Below, in pieces: positions 40,401 through 48,373 of a stretch of 64,000 nucleotides of DNA. This DNA comes from Methylophilaceae bacterium (lineage in GTDB: Bacteria; Pseudomonadota; Gammaproteobacteria; Burkholderiales; Methylophilaceae), in assembly GCA_027488395.1 (NCBI GenBank), contig JAIYBT010000025.1, positions 36,631 to 100,630 on the forward strand, read 5' to 3'. A program made the translations under genes and the position numbers. The notes under the pieces were generated by a model, which was not told the origin of the DNA, did no database searches, and saw nothing but the letters and a program-made list of their open reading frames with translations. Each line of letters begins with the position of its first letter. Position 1 is the first letter of the stretch.

Positions 40401-42079
40401 TTAAAAATGAAACGATCACCCTTAAACCCGGCATCAACTTTGTAGATATTGCGCGTACAGGCGCGCAAAACGGTGCGCTTTTATTAACGCTGTTGCAAAA
40501 TAATAAAGTCTACGATCGTTTAAACGTTCATTTAACCAGTATGCCTGATACTTGGCTCACACATTACAGCAAGCGTATTCAGCCAGAAGAGGACACCCTG
40601 GCACTAGCGCTACCATCTGATGCCCGCAATATTAGTGTGCGTTTTTTAGATCATGCGCGCGCAGCGTTTTACCATGTTGTCGATGATTTAATTGAACAAC
40701 CTTACGGCTGCGTAGAGCAAACCGCTAGCCGCCTAATACCGCTCGCCTTGGCCTACAAAGCATTGCCTGAAGACGATCCGCGCCGAACAACCATCATGCG
40801 TCAGCTATACACCCATCGCATGCGGCTTGCCAGCATGGCTGGGCCAGACGCACATTTTGGCTGGTGGGGTGTGGATATGCATGTGGACCCCTTTGTCACA
40901 ACATACGCTTACTACGCTGATTGGCGCACAGCGCAAGCGCTTAACCTAAACCTACCCGCAGAACACTGGGAGCGCCTATTTAAACTCTACAGTGAAAGCG
41001 GCTTCAACCAACCTGTATTGCAACGTGCGCTGATGCTCGATTGGATGACGCAAATAGGGCTGGCGACAGACTCAGCCATTGCGGGTTTAGCGTCGGATTT
41101 AGTACAAGAAGACCCCAATACACGCGAAGCCATTCACTATGGCCACCATGATAGCTGGATACTCAACGATGAAAGTCGTCAAACCCATGATTTAGCGGTC
41201 GTACTTACCAGCAAACTACTTAAATCAACGGTTGAAGGCTTTAAAGAGATCGTGCCCGTGGCTGTAGACAATCTCGCCAAGCAAGAAAGCCTCATGGCCA
41301 AAGCACTATTGCATGCCACAGGTCATCAAAAAGCCGATGTTGATCAATTGCTTTCACTCGCCAGTAGCGAGCACGCCACCATAGACCGCGCGCTTATGCT
41401 GACTTGGCTTGATAGCACCTTAAGCAAAACATCTAAGCCCGCGGCGACAGTCACACTGAGCAAGCCGTGGCAGATTCAGCCCAGCCGTACGGGTCAAACT
41501 GTGTATTTGTGGCCTCATCACCAGCGTGCAAACCCTAACGTGCAGCACATTATGAGTAAACACAGCGCGATCTTAAGCTATGACAGCCTAGCCGCGCCTA
41601 GTAAAAACACACTGCCCGCAACCCTTGAACGCACCTTGTACTTATTAGAAAAACAAGCCGATGGTAGCTTTAACACGCGCGTTGTTGACGACGGCGATGC
41701 GGTCACCACGGATGCGCTCTATTTAGAATCAATAACGCTTACGCCAGCCTCCCCCACGCCAGCCTCTCTCACTCCCAGGCAAACCCTACATTATATGGTG
41801 GTAGAAGCAGCAATCCCCGCAGGCGCGCAAGTAGAGGCAAGCACATGGGGCATTAAAATTAATGCCCAAGGCGAACTGGCTAAAGCAAACTTTCAAGACC
41901 TACCAGGGAAATACGCTGTCCCCCTCGGCGATGTCAGCGAAGCCGTGACCGTGCAACACTTAATGCGCTTTAGCCAACGTGGCAATTACATACTTCCCGC
42001 AGCGCGTGCATACAATATGTATCGCCCTGATGCCCAAGTGCTGGAATCGAAGCCACGTCAATCTATCAAAGTAAAATAA
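37493..42079 (+). CDS. yfaS: Bacterial alpha-2-macroglobulin with CVEQ thioester motif (YfaS/MagD-like)
   Basis: A 1528-residue periplasmic protein with a signal peptide ending near TSTTRA (residue 25) and no lipobox Cys. Macroglobulin-like beta domains fill the N-terminal 1000 residues, including the MG2 signature ATTDKPLYRPGDLVN (about residue 337). The A2M domain block DALTRWRITARAMS is near residue 900. The thioester motif PYGCVEQTASR has Cys1073, and an alpha/alpha toroid follows. Such proteins trap proteases, with the thioester giving covalent capture. The operon setting is that of YfaS and Pseudomonas MagD, types I recall as lacking the thioester, so CVEQ is noteworthy. It overlaps the next gene by one base. 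Confidence 0.92.
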   Translation: MNVQFFKTIFLLFMLLYLGTSTTRADEFSYTTFFILSDRSYSSQEQAQVRLEMQDVQAVHQNAGMEIAVYKVPQPIQFLQQQRNLHRIHTKAQIAQPGIWNAIVAIWDDVTKKARTLARKFFSEDARRTTVQVAPDLHTLNTPHSFTQQSAYQPLEGFDRVSRFRYPLQFAREIKSAQAVLDGANVEGSISVGGTGFNTNSAQNSESQAFSNGNVYIPIGKLAPGLYIVEAMLGEQRAVTMVFVGDTVAVTKTTASGLFVWTVDRTTGAPVAKVESHWSDGIGELASGETNAQGWLQLQHQAPEQTYLFAQDSKGGVLISENYFYNSEIYNAKLYATTDKPLYRPGDLVNLKVVGREFTNARDSKPLSDAPVQVTVFDPNGLPVANQTLQFTGATGGDTAFQLPTLSVAGGYEIHLKYLGEVYSAAFRVAQFQKPHFQINLNVDHSDLKTGRTIPIALQFRYPDGKPVKNADVDIDLKAQAISMVEGDLAYSGQFPIKLTSQSYKTDSRGNLNIDLPEAKAPSRYMISALATDGAAYRVRHTQELLIERGASNWFLKTASRFTAPNKTVHFDLNRAASNASNLSDTSNNPSQWRWVRLEDQTQAHGAITGDTNKGIDVLFEKSGSYTVSLLSSDGKVLGATSHWVSGPALKVPVGHIEVVWDKSAYQVGEVASALISFSEPITHALLTLERDHIEKTSLLNVPSTWLKTDKIGPQQWLVKLPVTETFAPNLTLSVAYVKNNEFVFENAGILVTNPKINIRITADKKQYLPGDTVKLAIDTAINAQDGKARMQAISALVSLSVVDEMIYVLQPEIAPNINDFFYHPRRNNVRTQYSLSFIGYDVSTNQLGKTPNTHSVQERATKVLERPRRDEVDTALWAPNIITDANGHAEVRFKMPDALTRWRITARAMSRNGTVGQHVSDILSNKDFYMKWTSPDWLRNKDSATSNIAIFNQTSKQQKVTVRAQGALVKNETITLKPGINFVDIARTGAQNGALLLTLLQNNKVYDRLNVHLTSMPDTWLTHYSKRIQPEEDTLALALPSDARNISVRFLDHARAAFYHVVDDLIEQPYGCVEQTASRLIPLALAYKALPEDDPRRTTIMRQLYTHRMRLASMAGPDAHFGWWGVDMHVDPFVTTYAYYADWRTAQALNLNLPAEHWERLFKLYSESGFNQPVLQRALMLDWMTQIGLATDSAIAGLASDLVQEDPNTREAIHYGHHDSWILNDESRQTHDLAVVLTSKLLKSTVEGFKEIVPVAVDNLAKQESLMAKALLHATGHQKADVDQLLSLASSEHATIDRALMLTWLDSTLSKTSKPAATVTLSKPWQIQPSRTGQTVYLWPHHQRANPNVQHIMSKHSAILSYDSLAAPSKNTLPATLERTLYLLEKQADGSFNTRVVDDGDAVTTDALYLESITLTPASPTPASLTPRQTLHYMVVEAAIPAGAQVEASTWGIKINAQGELAKANFQDLPGKYAVPLGDVSEAVTVQHLMRFSQRGNYILPAARAYNMYRPDAQVLESKPRQSIKVK

Positions 42080-43812
42080 TGCCAAGTTTAAACAGGATAC
42101 TGTGCCTCATATCCATGTATGGTACTTTGATGTTTGCCAACTTGGCACAGGCTACGCCTACGCACAGCAATAGCGAATGGCGGCAAGCTTGGTGGCTTGT
42201 GAGCCAGTCACCACAACATACTAGTCCACAATGGCTGATTGGCAATGCACAAAGCGCTCCTGACAACGTGCCCCTAGGCAGCTTATGGAAGCTGATTGTC
42301 TACAGCTACAGCATAGACCAAAATCTACCCGATACGCCTTATGCGTGCCACGTAGGCAAGCATGCAGCGAGCGGCGACGAATATTGCTGCAGCAAAAATG
42401 AAACCTTGCATCGTGACCTTGCCCTTGCACGCTCTTGCGGTGTTTACTTTGAGCCTAGCCGTCTGCAAATAAAGGCCGACGAGTGGCAACAATATTGGCA
42501 AACACAAGCACCTGATCTGGTATGGCTACAACACTTACACAACATCAAACCAGACACAACCATTCAAGTCTCAGCGCTGTTGAGACTGCTTAATCACATG
42601 TCGCGTAGCAGTGTCGCTAAAAGCAGGGAAGCACTCCTTGGCCGCCTCCTACAGCCGCAGTGGAGCCCCCTACTGCCACACCTGGGAGGCGCATATCGCT
42701 TTAAAACTTTTACTTGGCAGCACCCGCAATACCGAGGCGCATATTTTGGCGGCGCAGCAGGTTGGCTAGCAGATGGCACTGTTTTTTGGCTGGGTGGCGC
42801 TGGAACAAGTCGACAAGTGTTATTGAAAGCGGCCCCCACCCTAGCTAAAGTGCTCTCATCGCAACAGCATCATGACACAGCATTTGAACATGCATGCGTC
42901 GCTGTTCACTACTTTAAGCGCTATCCGATTGAAAGCGTGCAAACCACTCAAAAGCAAGCGGCGCCACCTGGCAGATTAAATGGGCGTTACACCGTAACAT
43001 TCAGCAACGGCAACAGCCTCACCATCCAGAGCATCGGCGAACTCACGCTGACACATCAGAAGCCATTACGCATATGGGGCAGACTCGATGAACAAGAATA
43101 TCTCGCCCGCGTGCTCGATCGCGAAGCCGATGCTAAGATCACCGAAGCCGCAAAAGCGCTGAGCATCGCCGCGCGCAGCTATTTATATCAAAACGCACAG
43201 TTTCATCAAGGTTGTTGGCAAATTGATGATGACAGCCACACGCAACGCGTATCGCCAAACCCTGCGAGCAGCGCAGCAAAAGCAGTGGTGGCCTTTACGG
43301 AAGGCCTCAGCCTCACTGGCAGCCCCATACACTTTCACGCCAACACAGCCAGCACACACGTCCTCAGTTGGCAAGCCGCGACCGAACAAGCCCAGCAGGG
43401 TGAGCATTACCTCAGCATACTGCACCAAGCCTTCCCCAAAGCCACTTGGCAATTAGCGCAGCAAGCACAGCAATGCAACAACATGCCCAATGCCGAGGCT
43501 TACCTCAAGCAACACCTCAGCATTCTTAAAGCCAGCACACAACATATCGTTGGTTTCGAGCCTGTTCAGGGCCTCAACATATGTAAACTAGATTACGGTA
43601 ACCCTTACGCCGATGCAGACAACATGAATATTTACATCCGCGATTGGCGTAGCGAAAACGACCGCATCAGCCTATGGCACGAATATCTACACCTCGCCCT
43701 GCGCTATCACCCCAACGGCAAAAACGAACACCATATTGAAACCTTAGCGCGCCAACTCGCCAGCGCGCTCCCAAACACCCCAGCTGCAAAAAGGATACAG
43801 CATGCGAATTAA
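42079..43812 (+). CDS. yfaQ: DUF2300 protein with PBP-like and SpoIID-like regions (YfaQ-like)
   Basis: A 577-residue secreted protein with a signal peptide ending near ANLAQA. It matches DUF2300 (E. coli YfaQ) by position and length. Two regions resemble cell-wall enzymes. Residues 63-245 carry VPLGSLWK (Ser68-x-x-Lys71), ALARSCGVYF (119-121) and FKT (208-210), spaced like the SxxK, SxN and KTG motifs of penicillin-binding proteins but degenerate at the last. Residues 341-420 (YLARVLDREAD...ITEAAKALSIAARSY) resemble the catalytic part of SpoIID lytic transglycosylases, with Glu349 and Glu356 as candidates. A further region with HEYLHLALRYH near residue 535 looks like a metalloprotease-type HExxH variant. 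Function is unproven. Confidence 0.8.
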   Translation: MPSLNRILCLISMYGTLMFANLAQATPTHSNSEWRQAWWLVSQSPQHTSPQWLIGNAQSAPDNVPLGSLWKLIVYSYSIDQNLPDTPYACHVGKHAASGDEYCCSKNETLHRDLALARSCGVYFEPSRLQIKADEWQQYWQTQAPDLVWLQHLHNIKPDTTIQVSALLRLLNHMSRSSVAKSREALLGRLLQPQWSPLLPHLGGAYRFKTFTWQHPQYRGAYFGGAAGWLADGTVFWLGGAGTSRQVLLKAAPTLAKVLSSQQHHDTAFEHACVAVHYFKRYPIESVQTTQKQAAPPGRLNGRYTVTFSNGNSLTIQSIGELTLTHQKPLRIWGRLDEQEYLARVLDREADAKITEAAKALSIAARSYLYQNAQFHQGCWQIDDDSHTQRVSPNPASSAAKAVVAFTEGLSLTGSPIHFHANTASTHVLSWQAATEQAQQGEHYLSILHQAFPKATWQLAQQAQQCNNMPNAEAYLKQHLSILKASTQHIVGFEPVQGLNICKLDYGNPYADADNMNIYIRDWRSENDRISLWHEYLHLALRYHPNGKNEHHIETLARQLASALPNTPAAKRIQHAN

Positions 43813-44575
43813 ATACATCTCTGCAGCGCTCCTCATCCCACTGTTCAGCTTGGCATACTTAGCCTGCGCCGATGACAAGCATGCAAACAGACCACTCAGC
43901 GGTTGGCGCTACAGCCCATCTGGCGAGGCCAACTTCTCACAAACCGTCCATTACCCAGCCACCCACATCAATAGCGGCGGCCATCCACAGCGCGCCCTCA
44001 TTATGGGTGACATCAACGCCAAGCCTAAAAGCGAGCAAAACCCGCATCAACTCATAGTCAACGGCGTAAACCACCCGCTCGCAGTAGACCAAGCAGGCCA
44101 TTATGAACGCCCCTATGCCTTTGGCACCGGTAGCAACAGCCTAGAAATCAAAGATCACAAAGGCAACAGCCTAATCAAACGGCAATTTTATGAAGCCAAT
44201 CCCCATAAAACGCCTGCTAAAATTCGCATTGTATTGGCATGGGATAGCGACCATACTGATGTGGATTTGCATGTCGTCACCCCCAACGGTGAACACGCTT
44301 GGTACGGACAACGCAGCATTCCGAGTGGTGGCGCCATCGACATCGACGCCACAGACGGCTATGGTCCTGAAATTTTTGCCTCACCCAACGCCATGCACGG
44401 CGCCTATCAAGTGTATGCCAATTATTATGGCGGCAATCACGGCAATCAAATCATTACCCTGTGCAAAGTGGCTATCATTACCAATGAAAATACGCCAAAC
44501 GAAAAACAACAAATTTTCCAAGTGCCTTTGCGCAAAGCGGGTGAACTCACTTTGGTGAAAAGTTTTATGTATTGA
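43802..44575 (+). CDS. yfaP: DUF2135 secreted protein, last gene of the operon (YfaP-like)
   Basis: A 257-residue secreted protein with a hydrophobic leader ending near AYLACA. The C-terminal DUF2135 domain (about residues 135-225) starts KIRIVLAWDSDHTDVDLHVVTP and continues with GAIDIDATDGYGPE, an acidic beta-rich pattern that suggests metal binding. It overlaps the DUF2300 gene by 11 bp and closes the five-gene operon. A Cys near the leader end could be a lipoprotein site, but the surrounding residues are a poor lipobox match. Role unknown. Confidence 0.82.
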   Translation: MRIKYISAALLIPLFSLAYLACADDKHANRPLSGWRYSPSGEANFSQTVHYPATHINSGGHPQRALIMGDINAKPKSEQNPHQLIVNGVNHPLAVDQAGHYERPYAFGTGSNSLEIKDHKGNSLIKRQFYEANPHKTPAKIRIVLAWDSDHTDVDLHVVTPNGEHAWYGQRSIPSGGAIDIDATDGYGPEIFASPNAMHGAYQVYANYYGGNHGNQIITLCKVAIITNENTPNEKQQIFQVPLRKAGELTLVKSFMY

Positions 44576-44826
44576 TTCGATTGCGCTGCCATCCATAAGC
44601 ATCTCACCAGTGAATAGCACGCGTGCATTGCAAACATCCAACGTTAACGATGTTTTGATGAAAAGCACATCCATAAAGCCAATGCGCTGACTATTTTTAT
44701 TCTCCCCTCCAATAAAAGCGCATTAAAAGGGTGTGTATACCTAGGGCGATTGTCTATGATTGCCTTTCACAAAACCGTCACGCGGCCTTGGCATGATGGC
44801 TTTAACAAGTTTATGGAGCCAATGGG

Positions 44827-45864
44827 ATGACGATATTGATTGTGACGGATACGTTTCAGCAAACCAACGGCGTCTCTACCACCTATAAAAATTTGCGACG
44901 GGTCGCAAAATCTCGTCAATTGCGCTTTCGGGTATTACATCCTAGTTTGTATCGCTGGATGCCATTGCCGTTTTATCCTGAGATTCAGCTCAATATGCAG
45001 CCAGTGCGTTTGTGGCGCACCCTCAATCGTATCCAGCCTAAACAACTACATATTGCCACCGAAGGTGTGATGGGCTTGGTAGCGCGGCACTGGTGCAAAA
45101 CACGCGGCATCGCGTACACCACGTCTTATCACACGCGTTTTCCTGAATATTTAGCATTGATGTGGCGTATTCCTGCGCGCTGGACCTATGCTTATTTGCG
45201 TTGGTTTCATCAGGGCGCACATGCCACCTTTGTCACAACAGAGAGCATGCGTGACACCTTGCATGGTCATGGTTTCAAACATTTAGTGATTTGGTCACGA
45301 GGCGTATCTGAACAATTGATAAGCCCTCCTTTGTCGCCCGTGCATCAACACAAAATTCGGGTGCTGAATGTGGGTCGTGTTAGCCGAGAAAAAAATCTAG
45401 AGGCCTTATGCGTTTATCAAGATCAATTCGACATCACCATTGCTGGCGATGGGCCTTATTTGAGTACACTTAAACGTAACTATCCGCGAGTACACTTTGT
45501 TGGCTATCAGTATGGGGAGGCCTTGGCATCCCTTTATGCAACGCATGATGTATTTGCTTTTCCATCGCGCACGGACACCTTTGGTATTGTCATGATCGAA
45601 GCCATGTGTAATGGCTTACCTGTCGCTGCATTTAATGTCACAGGACCGAGAGATGTGATTATCAACGGCTGTTCTGGAGTGCTAGATGATAACCTTGGAC
45701 AAGCCATCGAACATTGTCGCCACTTAGATAAAGCAACCATACGCCAGCAAGCGCGCAGCCAGTGGACGTGGGCACATTGTTTCGACACCTTCCAGCAACA
45801 CTATCCCAGTGAATGCTTGCATCCGGAGGCCACTGCGGCAACATTACAACACGCATCCAGCTAA
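44827..45864 (+). CDS. Glycosyltransferase family 4 (GT-B) protein
   Basis: A 345-residue cytoplasmic or membrane-associated glycosyltransferase. The N-terminal half begins MTILIVTDTFQQTNGVSTT, typical of this GT4 subgroup. The C-terminal Rossmann half has the donor-binding run VFAFPSRTDTFGIVMIEAMCNGLPVAAF with the EX7E acidic residues. Relatives transfer mannose or glucose to lipids, but the sugar and acceptor cannot be read here. It is a single gene between the yfa operon and apbC. Confidence 0.88.
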   Translation: MTILIVTDTFQQTNGVSTTYKNLRRVAKSRQLRFRVLHPSLYRWMPLPFYPEIQLNMQPVRLWRTLNRIQPKQLHIATEGVMGLVARHWCKTRGIAYTTSYHTRFPEYLALMWRIPARWTYAYLRWFHQGAHATFVTTESMRDTLHGHGFKHLVIWSRGVSEQLISPPLSPVHQHKIRVLNVGRVSREKNLEALCVYQDQFDITIAGDGPYLSTLKRNYPRVHFVGYQYGEALASLYATHDVFAFPSRTDTFGIVMIEAMCNGLPVAAFNVTGPRDVIINGCSGVLDDNLGQAIEHCRHLDKATIRQQARSQWTWAHCFDTFQQHYPSECLHPEATAATLQHASS

Positions 45865-45902
45865 TGACCTCTGAAAAGCTTACGCTTTATCAATGATATG
45901 CC

Positions 45903-45960
45903 ATGCGCAGCCATGACGAAGCACAGACATGTCGAAGCACAGACATGACGAAGCGCAGCC
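45903..45960. repeat. 16-bp tandem repeat upstream of apbC
   Basis: Three full consecutive copies of a 16-bp unit, ATGACGAAGCACAGAC with one to three changes (45913-45928, 45929-45944, 45945-45960), preceded by a partial copy. The period is not a multiple of three and the repeat lies ahead of the likely apbC start, so it is non-coding. Confidence 0.85.
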
Positions 45961-46013
45961 AATCGCGTAGAATACTTGATTCATTTAGTCAGGCATTTGG
46001 TAGGAACCTTGAG

Positions 46014-47102
46014 ATGGCCATCACAGAAATATTAATTCAAAGCACCCTTAAATTAACGATTGACCCCAATACTGACAAAGATTTTGTCAGTAGCAAATCC
46101 GTTAAAAACATACAAATTTCAGGCAACGATGTGCGTTTAGACGTGGTGCTCGGCTACCCAGCAGCTAGCCAACTCGACGCCATCCGCACACTGGTAACGC
46201 AAGCCCTGCAAAGTATTGAGGGCATCGGTACCATTACTGTCAATGTAGGGAGCCGCATTGTGGCGCATAGTGTGCAGCGCGGGGGCAATTTATTACCCAA
46301 TGTTAAAAATGTGATTGCTGTCGCTTCGGGCAAAGGTGGGGTGGGCAAATCCACCACCTCCGTTAACTTAGCACTGGCATTAGCGGCAGAAGGTGCCACT
46401 GTCGGCTTGTTAGACGCCGATATTTACGGCCCCAGCCAACCACAAATGTTGGGCATCTCTGGCCGCCCTGACAGCGCCGATGGCAAAAGCATAGAACCAA
46501 TGCGCGCGCATGGCATTCAAGCCATGAGTATTGGCTTTTTGGTCGATACCGATACGCCGATGGTATGGCGCGGACCGATGGTAACGGGCGCGCTAGAGCA
46601 ACTTTTACGCGATACCCGTTGGCAAGATCTCGATTATTTAGTGATTGATTTACCGCCTGGCACTGGGGATATTCAACTCACCTTGGCGCAGAAAATTCCT
46701 GTCACAGGCGCTATTATTGTCACCACGCCGCAGGATATCGCCCTGCTCGATGCCCGTAAAGGCCTAAAAATGTTTGAAAAAGTGGGCATTCCCATTTTAG
46801 GCATTGTCGAGAATATGAGTACCCATGTTTGCTCAAACTGCGGCCACGAAGAGCATATTTTTGGCGAAGGGGGTGGCGCATTGATGGCCAGCGATTACAA
46901 CATCGACTTATTAGGCAGCTTACCATTGGATATGAGCATTCGCGTTCAAGCGGATGGCGGTATCCCGACAGTGGTCGCTGCCCCCGAGAGTGTGATTGCC
47001 AATAGCTACAAACAAATTGCCCGTAAAGCGGCGAGTAAAATCGCAATGGCAAGCCTCGACCATAGCGCTAAGTTTCCTAATATTGTGATAAAAAATACTT
47101 AA
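46014..47102 (+). CDS. apbC: Iron-sulfur cluster carrier protein ApbC/Mrp
   Basis: A 362-residue P-loop ATPase that carries and delivers Fe-S clusters. An N-terminal DUF59/MIP18-like domain (about residues 1-80) is followed by the deviant Walker A SGKGGVGKSTTS near residues 105-116 and the CSNC motif, which holds the bridging cluster, near residue 268. I place the start at ATG 46014, with AGGAA about seven bases upstream. The longer frame from 45903 would translate the 16-bp tandem repeat and exceed the family's normal length. The next possible gene is a small frame 16 bp downstream. Confidence 0.95.
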   Translation: MAITEILIQSTLKLTIDPNTDKDFVSSKSVKNIQISGNDVRLDVVLGYPAASQLDAIRTLVTQALQSIEGIGTITVNVGSRIVAHSVQRGGNLLPNVKNVIAVASGKGGVGKSTTSVNLALALAAEGATVGLLDADIYGPSQPQMLGISGRPDSADGKSIEPMRAHGIQAMSIGFLVDTDTPMVWRGPMVTGALEQLLRDTRWQDLDYLVIDLPPGTGDIQLTLAQKIPVTGAIIVTTPQDIALLDARKGLKMFEKVGIPILGIVENMSTHVCSNCGHEEHIFGEGGGALMASDYNIDLLGSLPLDMSIRVQADGGIPTVVAAPESVIANSYKQIARKAASKIAMASLDHSAKFPNIVIKNT

Positions 47103-47118
47103 CCCTAGGGGAGCGAGC

Positions 47119-47286
47119 ATGGTTGTACGTCAACATGTCATGACATGGCTCTTCGATGCTGTTCACGCTATTTCTGTCCATGCTGGTCTCGATTCAAGCA
47201 TGACTTCAATGTGTTTAGTCCGTCATGCAGAAATGAATCGCAGTCTTGCTGAGTTTAATGATGAAGTCAACTTAACAGCAGCGTAA
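47119..47286 (+). CDS. Possible small protein of 55 residues, function unknown
   Basis: A 55-codon frame starting 16 bp after the apbC stop, with a strong GGGGAG ribosome site five bases ahead of the ATG. It has no membrane helix and no recognised motif; the sequence contains VHAGLDSSMTSMCLVRHAE and MNRSLAEFNDEVNL. The ribosome site and coupling to apbC favour translation, but the lack of a known family leaves it uncertain. Confidence 0.35.
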   Translation: MVVRQHVMTWLFDAVHAISVHAGLDSSMTSMCLVRHAEMNRSLAEFNDEVNLTAA

Positions 47287-47415
47287 CCAATGTTGCAAAA
47301 AAATAGATGCCTTGCGTGGCCCGCTATTGCAAGCTTTGTTCACATTGCAACAACAAATCATACAAATGGTATAAAAGCTGACGCTTAAATCATCGTGATG
47401 ACAGACAAGAAGGGT

Positions 47416-47454
47416 GTACTAAAAAAAAACGCCGTGATGGCGTTTTTTTTGTAC
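47416..47454. terminator. Bidirectional hairpin terminator between apbC and pgl
   Basis: An inverted repeat AAAAAAAACGCC / GGCGTTTTTTTT around a five-base loop, extended by flanking GTAC ends. It can stop rightward transcription from apbC and leftward transcription from pgl. Confidence 0.85.
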
Positions 47455-47487
47455 AGATGAGAAGGCTTTGACGGCGGCGGTGGTCTA

Positions 47488-48189
47488 TTAAGGATGCAAT
47501 GCAACACCAAAACAATATACATCCACCCCGTTCGGTGATTGGATCAAGGTTGCTGGAATTGCTTCACCACTGCGCCATTGATCTACCGCGGTTTGTTTTC
47601 CCGCACCTGTGACTAAAAACATCACCTCATGCGTATTGTTTAAACGTTGTTGACTGATCGTAATGCGATCAACTGGCGGTTTGGGCGAATTAAATACAGG
47701 CACAGCATCTGCGCTATTATCAACCGCCTGGCCAGGGAACAGGCTGGCAGTATGACCATCTTCGCCAAGGCCTAAAATGACCAAGTCAAATGGTCGCACA
47801 CCTTTGAGGGTCTCGCTGTACGCTTTTGCACCTTCAATATTGCCAAGCTCTGCGGGAATATCATGAATTTGATTGGCGGGGATCGGCACATGATTTAACC
47901 AGGCTTCACGTGCCATTTTACTGTTACGTTCATCATGGTCTACGGGCAAGCAGCGGTCGTCATTATGATACACATGCCAATGAGCCCAATCCGCATTAGC
48001 GCTTGCCAATAATTGATAGATTGCTTTGGGCGTACTACCACCAGCCAGTACAATTAAAAAGCTGCCAGAGGTTGCAATCGCGGCTTCGGCAGCGGCCAAT
48101 ATGCGAGATAAAGCGGCTTGATTGATGGCTGCTTGCGAATCAAAGCGATGCCAACGCGTATGTTGTAATGCCGAGGTGTTCAGTGCCAT
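47488..48189 (-). CDS. pgl: 6-phosphogluconolactonase
   Basis: A 233-residue cytoplasmic enzyme of the DevB/SOL type that hydrolyses 6-phosphogluconolactone to 6-phosphogluconate. Motifs include LAGGSTPKAIYQLLA, HVYHNDDRCLPVDHDERN and LGLGEDGHTASLFPG. The ATG at 48189 is preferred because the ten extra residues before it in the longer frame are not family-like. It is divergent from gnd across about 180 bp, and zwf lies beyond gnd, so the three oxidative-branch enzymes sit together. Confidence 0.93.
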   Translation of the reverse strand: MALNTSALQHTRWHRFDSQAAINQAALSRILAAAEAAIATSGSFLIVLAGGSTPKAIYQLLASANADWAHWHVYHNDDRCLPVDHDERNSKMAREAWLNHVPIPANQIHDIPAELGNIEGAKAYSETLKGVRPFDLVILGLGEDGHTASLFPGQAVDNSADAVPVFNSPKPPVDRITISQQRLNNTHEVMFLVTGAGKQTAVDQWRSGEAIPATLIQSPNGVDVYCFGVALHP

Positions 48190-48373
48190 ATAAAATCCGT
48201 AAAAAACGTGACAAAACAAAAAAGCAGCCTTTTAGAACGTGGCTGCATTTGATACAATTATAACTGACTCGACAGGATAATTCTGCAAAATTATCAAAAT
48301 ACACTGGTCAAGTTCATGCCATCCAAAAGATGGGTGTCTCTTATAACTCTCCTCACACCATAGGACATTTCGA

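Noticed and set aside
45903..46013. N-terminal extension of apbC
   Set aside because: It would translate the 16-bp tandem repeat, whose period breaks the frame pattern, and the start at 46014 has a better ribosome site and the family's normal N-terminus.
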